The notes below the pieces were generated by a model that worked only from the letters and a program-made list of their open reading frames with translations, ran no database searches and was not told where the DNA came from. A stretch of 7,823 bases of DNA from Pseudaestuariivita sp. GTDB lineage: Bacteria > Pseudomonadota > Alphaproteobacteria > Rhodobacterales > Rhodobacteraceae. Where the stretch lies: positions 1-7,823 of the forward strand of contig JAHDCH010000118.1 in the NCBI GenBank assembly GCA_020629995.1, written 5' to 3'. The position numbers were made by a program, and so were the translations under genes. This document shows, piece by piece, positions 1 to 6,458 of the stretch. The number at the start of each line of letters is the position of its first letter. Within the stretch, counting starts at the first letter, position 1.

Positions 1-437
<437 letters not shown>

Positions 438-465
438 GGATGCCCTTTCTTTGTATTTGCCGTGG

Positions 466-494
466 TTTATACAAGCAGTGGGGTGGGTTGTCAC
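466..494 (-). promoter_or_regulatory. Putative sigma-70 promoter of gyrB
   Basis: Read on the minus strand, GTGACA (489-494) and TATAAA (466-471) are separated by exactly 17 bp. Each hexamer matches the housekeeping consensus at 5 of 6 positions. The -10 hexamer ends 28 bp before the gyrB ATG, leaving a short 5' leader that contains the AAAGGG ribosome binding site. This is the strongest promoter match I found in the window. It is a pattern match only, with no transcript evidence. Confidence 0.65.
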
Positions 495-534
495 GTCCGA
501 CCCCTTGATTTTGTGCAATGAAGCGGGGGCTTTC

Positions 535-1188
535 ATGCGGTTCGAAACAGCACAGGGCGCGGTGGTCATGCAGGCGTCGGAATTGGTGATCGCGGGCTGG
601 ACGGGGCGCGACGCCGCAGCCGTTCAGCACCACGTCGATGAATTGGCCGCGCTGGGCGTCGCACCGCCCTCGCAGGTGCCTCTTTTTTACCGCGTGGCAT
701 CGGCGCTGATGACGCAGGGCGACACGTTGACCGTGCTTGGCGCAGACAGCTCGGGCGAGGCGGAGCCGCTGATCACAGCGGCAGCAGGGCAGCTGTGGCT
801 GGGCCTTGGGTCCGATCACACCGACCGCGCGCTCGAGGCGACATCGGTCGCGCATTCCAAACAGGTCTGCGGCAAGCCCGTGGCGCGCGATCTCTGGCCG
901 TTGGACAGTGTGGCGGACCGGCTTGATGCGCTCGAGCTGCGCTCGTGGATCGATGAGGGCGATGGGTGGGTTCTGTACCAGGAAGGCACGCTGGCCGCGA
1001 TCCGGCCCTTGCCCGAGCTGATTGCGGGTGCGGCCCTTTCAGACGGCGGCGCGATGATGTGCGGCACCTTGCCTGCGATTGGCGGCGTACGCCCGGCGTC
1101 CACGTTCTATGCCGAACTGAAAGATCCCCAGACCGGCGACGCGATCACACTGGAATACGCGGTTCAGACGTTACCTGTCGTGGCCTAA
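535..1188 (+). CDS. DUF2848 family protein (possible fumarylacetoacetate-hydrolase-like enzyme)
   Basis: This 217-residue protein resembles the DUF2848 family, whose members are about 220 residues long and have no established biochemical function that I know of. Family-like conserved blocks are GWTGRD (21-26), PLFYRV (49-54), SGEAEP (73-78), GSDHTDR (92-98), SKQVC (108-112) and [11 protein letters not shown] (148-158). The clustered acidic and histidine residues (E75, E77, D94, H95, D97, E101) could bind a divalent metal, as in fumarylacetoacetate hydrolases; this is inference. There is no signal peptide or membrane segment, so it is probably cytoplasmic. The frame is open back to 436, but an ATG there would overlap the gyrB start and promoter. 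The ATG at 535 gives the family-like start [11 protein letters not shown], although its Shine-Dalgarno (GAAGCGGGGG) is weak. It is the only plus-strand gene here, divergent from gyrB and convergent with the exporter gene, whose stop codon it overlaps by 4 bases. Confidence 0.85.
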   Translation: MRFETAQGAVVMQASELVIAGWTGRDAAAVQHHVDELAALGVAPPSQVPLFYRVASALMTQGDTLTVLGADSSGEAEPLITAAAGQLWLGLGSDHTDRALEATSVAHSKQVCGKPVARDLWPLDSVADRLDALELRSWIDEGDGWVLYQEGTLAAIRPLPELIAGAALSDGGAMMCGTLPAIGGVRPASTFYAELKDPQTGDAITLEYAVQTLPVVA

Positions 1189-1805
1189 GTCAGCGGGATC
1201 ACAAGACCCACGGCGATCAACAGCCAACCCGAGATGATATTGAGCCGCCGCACGCCCCGGGGCGAGGCAATGAGCGCGCGCGCCCGGTCGATGAACAGCG
1301 CCATGCACAGGTTGCCGACCAAAGGCACCACAACCGAGATACCGACAATCGCCGCGATGTCCTGCGCGGTGATCGCGGTCAGGTCAAAGAACCCCGGCAG
1401 AACGCCCATGTAGAACAGGATCGCCTTGGGGTTGCCCAGGATCAGCGCCACACCGGCGACAAACCCGGCCAGCATGCCGGGGCGCGTCAGGCGGCTGTCG
1501 CTGGTGATCGGCGTGTCGGCGTTGCGGATCAGCTGCCAGCCCATCCAGATGAACAGCGCGCAGGCCACCCAGCGCAGCGCCACCATCACCCCGTCGAACG
1601 TGGTCACCACCCACGACACGCCCAGGATCGCCAGAAAGGGCCACAGCATGTCGCCCACCACCACGCCCAGCGCCAGCGGCACAGCCGCGCGGAACCCGCC
1701 CGACAGACTGCGCGCGATCAGCCCCACCCAAACCGGGCCGGGGGTAAAGAACAGGATCACCAGCGCGCCCGCATACAGCAGGATGTCAGAAGCAGAGAGC
1801 GTCAT
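1185..1805 (-). CDS. LysE/RhtB-family small-molecule exporter
   Basis: This 206-residue inner-membrane protein belongs to the LysE/RhtB superfamily, which exports amino acids and related small molecules using the proton gradient. The N-terminal helix (about residues 8-28) ends in FFTPGPVW, containing the family's conserved TPGP motif (21-24). GGFRAAVPLALGVVVGDM (about 36-53) is the usual glycine-rich second segment. Hydrophobic stretches follow at about 55-70, 74-92, 111-139 (with LGNPKAILFYMGVLPGFF), 146-170 and 188-205, giving the expected six or so helices. The length fits the family. The substrate cannot be read from sequence. The ATG (1803-1805) overlaps the recF stop as ATGA, so translation is probably coupled to recF and the gene likely lies at the end of the dnaN-recF transcript. 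Its TAG stop interlocks with the TAA of the convergent DUF2848 gene, so there is no room for an intergenic terminator. Confidence 0.9.
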   Translation of the reverse strand: MTLSASDILLYAGALVILFFTPGPVWVGLIARSLSGGFRAAVPLALGVVVGDMLWPFLAILGVSWVVTTFDGVMVALRWVACALFIWMGWQLIRNADTPITSDSRLTRPGMLAGFVAGVALILGNPKAILFYMGVLPGFFDLTAITAQDIAAIVGISVVVPLVGNLCMALFIDRARALIASPRGVRRLNIISGWLLIAVGLVIPLT

Positions 1806-2902
1806 GCCACGCGCGCCTCGCTCATGCCGTCCGCCTCTTCGACGATCAGGCGCTGGGCACGGTTCCCAAGATCGTCAAACAGCTCGGGCCCCGTGCCGGT
1901 CATCCAGGCCTGTGCGCCCAGCGCGCAGATCTCGTCATACAGCGCGGCCCGGCGGCCTGCGTCCAGATGCGCGGCAACCTCATCCAGCAGCAGAAGCGGC
2001 GGCGTGCCAATCTGCGCCGCCAGCGCCCGCGCGTTGGACAGGATCAGCGACAACAGCAGCGCCTTTTGTTCGCCGGTCGAGCAATCACGCGCGGGCACAT
2101 CTTTGGCCGCGTACACGCCGTGCAGATCGCTGCGGTGGGGGCCAATCAGGCTGCGCCCGGCGGCCATGTCGCGCATCCGGCCATCGTGCATTGCGGTGGC
2201 AAAGTCCTCGGCCGAGCCGGGCATTTCGCCTTCCGATTGTTCGAGCCGCAGGGTTGCGGCAGGAAAGGCGGTGGCCGCACCTGCCTGAGCCTCGGCCAGC
2301 GCGGCCAGCGTGGCCAGGCGGTTGGCATGCAAAGCCACGCCGCTCTCCGCCATCTGGCTTTCCAGTGCGCGGTACCAATGGGCGTCGCGCACCTGATCTT
2401 TCAGCAAGCGGTTCCGCTCGCGCATCGCCTTTTCATAGCTTAGCGCCGCCTGCGCGTGGGACGGGATCAGCGACAAGGCCGCACGGTCCAGAAATCTGCG
2501 CCGCCCCTCGGCTCCTTCGATCCACAAGCGGTCCATCGCCGGGATCAACCACAGCACGCGCACCTTTTCAGCCAGGTCGAGCTGCGAGGCGGTCTTGCCG
2601 TCGATCTTGACCTGCCGCGCCGCGCCGCCATCTGACCATGTCTCGACCTCAAAGGCAGGGCCCGTGCTGGCCATCTCGGCACTCAGCTTCCAGCCCAGCG
2701 CTTCGGGGCGGCGGGTCATCTCGGCGGCAGAGGCGCGGCGCAGACCCCGGCCCGCCGACAGCAGCGAAACCGCTTCGATCAGGTTGGTCTTGCCCGCGCC
2801 GTTGGCTCCCCAGATCGCCACGGGCCGCGTGTCCAGCGACAGACGCGCCACGCGGTGCGAGCGGAAATGCGACAGGGTCAGGGATGTAACGTGCAACGCC
2901 AT
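1802..2902 (-). CDS. recF: DNA replication and repair protein RecF
   Basis: RecF is an SMC/ABC-like ATPase that works with RecO and RecR to load RecA on gapped DNA at stalled forks. The 366-residue product is of normal length. Walker A is GANGAGKT (32-39) within IWGANGAGKTNLIEAVSLLS. The ABC signature region is CSTGEQKALLL (274-284), and Walker B with the catalytic acid is LLLLDEVAAHLD (303-314). SLIGPHRSDL (251-260) is also typical of RecF. The frame is open back to 2989, but that extension would run into dnaN and translate the palindrome at 2914-2943. The ATG at 2902 gives MALHVTSLTLSHFRSH, the usual RecF N-terminus. No good Shine-Dalgarno precedes it; the only purine-rich stretch is GGGGCG next to the hairpin. 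Translation may depend on ribosomes arriving from dnaN, whose stop is 43 bp upstream. The 3' end overlaps the exporter start by 4 bases. Confidence 0.96.
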   Translation of the reverse strand: MALHVTSLTLSHFRSHRVARLSLDTRPVAIWGANGAGKTNLIEAVSLLSAGRGLRRASAAEMTRRPEALGWKLSAEMASTGPAFEVETWSDGGAARQVKIDGKTASQLDLAEKVRVLWLIPAMDRLWIEGAEGRRRFLDRAALSLIPSHAQAALSYEKAMRERNRLLKDQVRDAHWYRALESQMAESGVALHANRLATLAALAEAQAGAATAFPAATLRLEQSEGEMPGSAEDFATAMHDGRMRDMAAGRSLIGPHRSDLHGVYAAKDVPARDCSTGEQKALLLSLILSNARALAAQIGTPPLLLLDEVAAHLDAGRRAALYDEICALGAQAWMTGTGPELFDDLGNRAQRLIVEEADGMSEARVA

Positions 2903-2913
2903 GGCCGGGCGCC

Positions 2914-2943
2914 CCAGAGAATTTTCGGACGAAAATTCTCTGG
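2914..2943. repeat. Perfect 14-bp inverted repeat in the dnaN-recF gap
   Basis: Arms at 2914-2927 (CCAGAGAATTTTCG) and 2930-2943 are perfect reverse complements separated by only 2 nt. As RNA it would form a stem of about 12 bp with a small loop. It begins 2 bp after the dnaN stop and ends 11 bp before the recF ATG, filling nearly all of the 43-bp gap. No U-run follows on the minus strand (GGGGCGCCC comes next), so it is not a standard rho-independent terminator. It could be an RNA-processing or attenuation hairpin, a 3'-end stabiliser for dnaN, or a copy of a dispersed palindromic repeat. I found no second copy in the window. Confidence 0.8.
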
Positions 2944-2945
2944 CG

Positions 2946-4064
2946 TCAGACACGCATCGGCATGACGACGTAGATGGCCGAGGTGTCATTGCCTTCGCGC
3001 ATCAACGTCGGGTCGCCGGACGAGTTGAACATGAACACCGCATTCTCGCGATCCACCTGGCTGGCGATCTCCAGCAGGTATTTCGCGTTGAACCCGATCT
3101 CGAGCTTGTCGTCGCCGTATGCCACGGCCAGCTCTTCTTCGGCGGCACCGCTGTCGGGTGCATTGACCGACAGGACAAGCCGGTCCTCGCTCAGCTGCAT
3201 CTTCACCGCGCGCGAGCGTTCGGACGACACGGTCGCCACACGGTCCACCGCTTGGGCAAAGTCCTTGGCGTCCACTTCCAGCTTCTTGGCGTTCCCGGCC
3301 GGGATCACGCGGGTGTAGTCGGGGAAGGTGCCGTCGATGACCTTGGAGGTCAGCGTGATATCTTCGGTCGCAAAGCGCACCTTGGTCTCGGACACCGACA
3401 CCGCGATGGGCGTGTCGTCTGCATCCAAGAGCTTGCGCAGCTCGCCCACGGTTTTGCGAGGAACAATGACGCCAGGCATTGTTTCGGCGCCGCCGGGCAG
3501 GTCGGCATCGATCCGCGCCAGGCGGTGACCATCGGTCGCCACACAGCGCAGCATCTGCCCGCCGTCGCCCTCGGCCACGTGCATGTAGACGCCGTTCAGG
3601 TAATACCGCGTCTCTTCGGTCGAGATCGCGAATTTGGATTTGTCGAACAGCCGGCGCAGCACGTCCGACTTGGCCGAGAAATTGGCCGCATATTCCGACG
3701 AGGCCATGACCGGGAAGTCTTCCTTGGGCAGGGTCGCCAGCTGAAAGTTCGACCGGCCCGCCTCAACCGTCAGGCGGCCCGAGCCAGGATCTTCGGTCAG
3801 GGTGACCAGCGCGCCGTCGGGCAGTTTGCGGACGATCTCGTGCAGGGTCACGGCGCTGACGGTGGTGGCGCCGGCGCGCTCGACCTGCGCGGGAGCCTGA
3901 TCGACCACTTCGATGTCCAGATCGGTGGCGCGGAACTGGGCCTTGTCGTCGCCTGCCTCGATCAGAACGTTGGCCAGGATCGGGATCGTGTTGCGCCGTT
4001 CCACAACCGATTGCGCCTGGGACACCGCCTTGAGAAGCGTTCCGCGTTCAATGCTGACCTTCAT
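2946..4064 (-). CDS. dnaN: DNA polymerase III subunit beta (sliding clamp)
   Basis: DnaN forms the homodimeric ring that tethers DNA polymerase III to DNA and serves as a docking platform for many repair and replication proteins. The 372-residue length is standard. MKVSIERGTLLKAV at the N-terminus, NTIPILANVL (25-34), ATDGHRLA (176-183), SKVIDGTFPDY (240-250) and the C-terminal VMPMR (367-371) are all hallmark beta-clamp segments. The three repeated clamp domains are expected at about 1-125, 130-250 and 255-372. The ATG at 4064 is preceded by GGAGG with 8 nt spacing, which fixes the start. It lies 148 bp downstream of dnaA, beyond a terminator-like hairpin and behind its own possible promoter. 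It is therefore probably transcribed at least partly independently of dnaA and together with recF. Confidence 0.98.
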   Translation of the reverse strand: MKVSIERGTLLKAVSQAQSVVERRNTIPILANVLIEAGDDKAQFRATDLDIEVVDQAPAQVERAGATTVSAVTLHEIVRKLPDGALVTLTEDPGSGRLTVEAGRSNFQLATLPKEDFPVMASSEYAANFSAKSDVLRRLFDKSKFAISTEETRYYLNGVYMHVAEGDGGQMLRCVATDGHRLARIDADLPGGAETMPGVIVPRKTVGELRKLLDADDTPIAVSVSETKVRFATEDITLTSKVIDGTFPDYTRVIPAGNAKKLEVDAKDFAQAVDRVATVSSERSRAVKMQLSEDRLVLSVNAPDSGAAEEELAVAYGDDKLEIGFNAKYLLEIASQVDRENAVFMFNSSGDPTLMREGNDTSAIYVVMPMRV

Positions 4065-4092
4065 GCGTCATCCCTCCGCTGCCGGGACCGTG

Positions 4093-4120
4093 ACTTTAGC
4101 CAATCCCGCGTGGCGCTCAA
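4093..4120 (-). promoter_or_regulatory. Possible dnaN promoter
   Basis: On the minus strand, TTGAGC (4115-4120) and TAAAGT (4093-4098) are spaced 16 bp apart, each matching 4 of 6 consensus bases, and the -10 ends 28 bp before the dnaN ATG. The position, just past the dnaA terminator-like hairpin, is where a dnaN promoter would be expected. The match is moderate, and such pairs arise by chance fairly often. Confidence 0.4.
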
Positions 4121-4150
4121 GTGTTATCGCCGCACTCATCGCACAAACGA

Positions 4151-4185
4151 ATGGCGCGTCAAGGGATCGCCCCCTGACGCGCCAT
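4151..4185 (-). terminator. Hairpin terminator downstream of dnaA
   Basis: Arms at 4151-4165 and 4171-4185 form a 15-bp stem around a 5-nt loop. On the minus strand the outer 11 bp (ATGGCGCGTCA) are perfect, and the single irregular pair would be a G-U wobble in RNA. It starts 27 nt after the dnaA stop codon. The downstream T-tract is weak (TTCGTTTG), so termination may be partial. That would let some transcription reach dnaN. Confidence 0.65.
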
Positions 4186-4212
4186 AAATCGCGGCCATGT
4201 GAGTCCGCGCGG

Positions 4213-5577
4213 TTACCCTTCGAGCGACCGGCGCAGCAGTTCGACATCCTCGGCGATATGCGGATCGGTGAGGCGCAGCTCTTCGATCCGTTTGACACCG
4301 TGCATGACAGTGGTGTGATCGCGCCCGCCAAAGCGGCGGCCAATCTCGGGCAGCGACCGCGTCGTCAGCTTCTTGCACAGCCACATCGCCACCTGGCGCG
4401 GCCGGGCAAAGGCGCGCAGGCGCTTGGGGCCGATCATGTCGCTGAGGCGGATGTTGTAGTGGTCGGCCACCTTGCGCTGGATCTCTTCGACGGTGATCTT
4501 GCGCTCGGACGCGCGGATCACATCCGCCAGGCAATCCTGCGTCAGCTCCATCGTGATCGGTTTGCCCACCAGCGACGCAAAGGCATACAGGCGGGTCAGC
4601 GCGCCTTCCAGAACGCGCACGTTCGACGTGATGCGGTGCGCAAGGAATTCCAGAACGCCCTTGTCCATCTCCAGACCCGGGTAATTGGCGACATGCACCG
4701 CCAGCTTGGATTGCAGGATGCCCAGCCGCAGTTCGTAATCCGTGGGGTGCAGATCCACGATCAGACCGGATTGCAGCCGCGACTTGATGCGGTTTTCCAT
4801 ATCCTTGATCTCGCCCGGCGCGCGGTCGGCCGAGATGATGATCTGCTTGTTCTGGTCCACCAGCGCGTTGAACGTGTGAAAGAACTCTTCCTGCGTGCTG
4901 TCCTTGCCGGCGATGAACTGCACGTCATCGACCATCAGAACATCGACCGACCGGAACATTTCCTTGAAGTCCATCATCTTCTTGTCGCGCAGCGCCTGCA
5001 CGAAGCGGTACATGAATTGCTCGGCGCTCAGAAACAGGACATTCAGGTCCGGGCGCTGGGCTTTCAGCTGGTGCGCGATGGCGTGCATCAGGTGCGTTTT
5101 GCCAAGACCCACGCCGCCATACAGGAACAGCGGATTGAACGTGACGGGGCCCCCTTCGGCCACACGTTGCGAGGCGGCATGCGCCAGTTCGTTGGGCTTG
5201 CCCACGATGAAGCTGTCAAAGGTGAAGCGTTCATCAAGTGGGGCAGAGAGCATCTGGTCGGTCCTTTTGGGCGTGGGCGTCGCGGCGGGCTTGCGTGTGG
5301 GCGCGGCGCTATCCGCCTTGGGGCGCGATGGTGCGTTTGCCGGGACCGAAAACTGGACCTTGCGCACATCCGTTCCAGCCGACGACAGCTGATACAGGAT
5401 CAGATCACCAAAGTTCTGCGACACGTAATTGCCCAGGAATGTGGTCGGAACGAGGAAGGTGGCAACGCCATTGTCGACACCCGAAAACTCCAGCGGCTTG
5501 ATCCAGTTCATGTAGTTGTTGCGCCCAACCGTTTCCTGCAGCGTCGTCTGCAAGGCGCCCCATTGTTCCGCCGTCAT
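4213..5577 (-). CDS. dnaA: Chromosomal replication initiator protein DnaA
   Basis: DnaA is the AAA+ ATPase that binds DnaA boxes at oriC, unwinds the origin and recruits the helicase. The 454-residue protein has all four domains. Domain I is at about 1-78. A Pro/Ala/Lys-rich linker follows at about 79-112. The AAA+ domain III has Walker A GGVGLGKT (154-161), Walker B LMVDDVQF (214-221) and sensor I IIISADRAP (about 247-254). The C-terminal DNA-binding domain IV carries the helix-turn-helix signature GRDHTTVMHGVKRIEEL (418-434). The ATG at 5577 gives MTAEQWGALQTTLQETVGRNNYMNW, a normal domain I start. Two Shine-Dalgarno-like runs lie upstream, AGAGG at 5 nt spacing and AAGGAG further out. The 479-bp upstream region contains GANTC sites, which in Caulobacter link dnaA transcription to CcrM methylation state; whether this applies here is inference. 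Confidence 0.98.
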   Translation of the reverse strand: MTAEQWGALQTTLQETVGRNNYMNWIKPLEFSGVDNGVATFLVPTTFLGNYVSQNFGDLILYQLSSAGTDVRKVQFSVPANAPSRPKADSAAPTRKPAATPTPKRTDQMLSAPLDERFTFDSFIVGKPNELAHAASQRVAEGGPVTFNPLFLYGGVGLGKTHLMHAIAHQLKAQRPDLNVLFLSAEQFMYRFVQALRDKKMMDFKEMFRSVDVLMVDDVQFIAGKDSTQEEFFHTFNALVDQNKQIIISADRAPGEIKDMENRIKSRLQSGLIVDLHPTDYELRLGILQSKLAVHVANYPGLEMDKGVLEFLAHRITSNVRVLEGALTRLYAFASLVGKPITMELTQDCLADVIRASERKITVEEIQRKVADHYNIRLSDMIGPKRLRAFARPRQVAMWLCKKLTTRSLPEIGRRFGGRDHTTVMHGVKRIEELRLTDPHIAEDVELLRRSLEG

Positions 5578-5767
5578 GTGTCCCTCTGCTCCTTACCTGA
5601 TGCCACCCGTAAACGCCGGATGATCCCCCAATGCCAAACACGCGCAGGCAACCAGATAGCGGGCAAAGCATCATCCTTGCGGTTGCGGGGTCCCATCCCG
5701 CCACCGATCGGCATACCTTGATGCTTTAACCGTTACTGGACTTGGCGATTTACCCGCAAAAACAGAA

Positions 5768-5784
5768 GGTTAGGCAGTCTAACC
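5768..5784. repeat. Inverted repeat GGTTAG-N5-CTAACC upstream of dnaA
   Basis: Perfect 6-bp arms at 5768-5773 and 5779-5784 flank a 5-bp centre, about 190 bp upstream of the dnaA ATG. The dyad spacing suits a dimeric DNA-binding regulator. The TTAG/CTAA elements loosely recall CtrA half-sites (TTAA), but the arrangement does not fit TTAA-N7-TTAA. Its role is unknown. Confidence 0.4.
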
Positions 5785-5950
5785 CGTCAGGCACATCAGA
5801 CAGTCCCATTTTGCCCAATGCCCCGTTTTTCCGCGGACCAACCGGCCCCCCCAAGAGCGACCCGAGTCGCCATGATTGGATACCAAGTGCGCTGCGGACG
5901 GAGCAACAAACCTTTTGCCTTGACTCGTCATTGAGTGCCCGAATCTGGCC

Positions 5951-6000
5951 GATGTTGAAAAATTAAAATTTGGTGAAATTTTTGTGACTCAAACAAAAAA
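5951..6000. other. AT-rich block upstream of dnaA
   Basis: Only 11 of these 50 bases are G or C (78% AT), against a GC-rich surround. The block carries phased A- and T-runs (AAAAATTAAAATTT, AAATTTTT, AAACAAAAAA). Its right end supplies the U-tract of the rpsT terminator. The rest could be a curved or easily melted element, or an UP-like element for a dnaA promoter. No function is proven. Confidence 0.5.
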
Positions 6001-6028
6001 TCGGCGCCTCCCGCAGGACACGCCGATT
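5991..6028 (-). terminator. Rho-independent terminator of rpsT
   Basis: On the minus strand an 8-bp perfect stem, AATCGGCG (6021-6028) with CGCCGATT (5999-6006), is followed directly by TTTTTTGTTT (5991-6000). An inner TCC/GGA pairing can extend the hairpin. It begins about 29 nt after the rpsT stop codon, the classical arrangement for ending the rpsT transcript before dnaA. Confidence 0.85.
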
Positions 6029-6056
6029 CCAAAAAATTTTTGTTGGCGGGGCCGAC

Positions 6057-6320
6057 TCAGCCCAGCGCTTTGACCCGTGCGGCCAGGCGCGACACTTTCC
6101 GCGAAGCGGTGTTTTTATGATACACACCTTTGGTCACGCCGCGCATCAGTTCGGGCTGTGCGGCGCGCAGGGCGGCGGTGGCCGCTTCCTTGTCACCCGA
6201 GGCGATGGCCTCTTCGACTTTGCGCAGGAAGGTGCGGATGCGCGAACGGCGTGCTTTGTTGATGGCGAAGCGCTTTTCGTTCTGACGGGCGCGCTTTTTG
6301 GCCTGGGGCGAATTTGCCAT
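6057..6320 (-). CDS. rpsT: Small ribosomal subunit protein bS20
   Basis: S20 is a small, very basic protein that binds 16S rRNA early in 30S assembly. The 87-residue product starts [17 protein letters not shown], the standard S20 N-terminus, and continues with [16 protein letters not shown] (25-40). [23 protein letters not shown] (61-83) is the conserved C-terminal rRNA-binding helix. The frame is open back to 6467, but the ATG at 6320 is chosen because the family always starts at MANS/MANT and GGAGAG lies about 7 nt upstream. rpsT next to dnaA is a common alphaproteobacterial arrangement. A strong terminator follows. The TGA stop overlaps a GANTC site. Confidence 0.97.
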   Translation of the reverse strand: MANSPQAKKRARQNEKRFAINKARRSRIRTFLRKVEEAIASGDKEAATAALRAAQPELMRGVTKGVYHKNTASRKVSRLAARVKALG

Positions 6321-6433
6321 GATGTCTCTCCGGTGTCCGGTTCGTGGGTCGTTGCAATACAGGTCGCGCAATGCCCACCCGTGATCAGGGGAGGATCCTT
6401 CGTGCCAAAGGCGGGCAACACGCGCATGTTCTG

Positions 6434-6458
6434 GCGCCCAGCTACCCGAGTCGGGCGC
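6434..6458. repeat. Short GC-rich inverted repeat after the enoyl-CoA hydratase gene
   Basis: GCGCCC (6434-6439) and GGGCGC (6453-6458) are 6-bp arms with a 13-nt loop, starting 29 nt past the hydratase stop. An alternative dyad, CCCGA-G-TCGGG (6445-6455), centres on a GANTC site (6448-6452). There is no U-run on the minus strand, so it is at best a weak terminator. It lies in the 167-bp non-coding stretch before rpsT, where I see no clear promoter. Confidence 0.3.

Larger units (their letters stand above)
5578..6056. other. Non-coding region between rpsT and dnaA (479 bp)
   Basis: No convincing gene lies here. It should hold the dnaA promoter and leader. It contains the rpsT terminator (5991-6028), an AT-rich block (5951-6000), six GANTC sites including the one at its right edge, and an inverted repeat at 5768-5784. 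I could not pick an unambiguous -35/-10 pair for dnaA. No 8/9 or 9/9 match to TTATCCACA is present. The best partial matches, TTACCCGCA at 5750 and TGATCCCCC at 5621, are within chance expectation, so I do not call an origin here. Confidence 0.7.
5864..6058. promoter_or_regulatory. Cluster of six GANTC (CcrM-type methylation) sites
   Basis: GANTC occurs at 5864-5868 (GAGTC), 5922-5926 (GACTC), 5941-5945 (GAATC), 5986-5990 (GACTC), 6025-6029 (GATTC) and 6054-6058 (GACTC). By base composition fewer than one would be expected in 195 bp. GANTC is the target of the cell-cycle methyltransferase CcrM in alphaproteobacteria, and in Caulobacter methylation of the dnaA promoter region affects dnaA expression. 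The two outermost right-hand sites lie in the rpsT terminator and at the rpsT stop codon. Confidence 0.5.

Noticed and set aside
966..2288. A 440-codon plus-strand open frame across the exporter and recF
   Set aside because: It is an Arg/His/Gln-rich antisense shadow of high-GC genes, without domain resemblance.
2903..2989. N-terminal extension of recF by 29 codons
   Set aside because: It would overlap dnaN and translate the palindrome; the known RecF N-terminus begins at the ATG at 2902.
2595..4187. A 530-codon plus-strand open frame opposite dnaN
   Set aside because: It is antisense to an unmistakable dnaN in a high-GC genome; composition is biased and no family is recognisable. The same applies to the 602-codon frame opposite dnaA (3913-5721).
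5723..5735. CtrA-like half-site TTAA near the dnaA start
   Set aside because: The TTAA-N7-TTAA spacing is not met; a single tetramer carries no weight.
5621..5758. DnaA-box-like TGATCCCCC (5621) and TTACCCGCA (5750)
   Set aside because: Each matches only 7 of 9 bases of a DnaA-box consensus, and about one such match is expected by chance in this length on two strands.
5742..5966. A 74-codon open frame on the plus strand upstream of dnaA
   Set aside because: It has no ribosome binding site, shows low-complexity Pro/Ser content and no recognisable domain, and runs through the AT-rich and GANTC region. It looks like chance.
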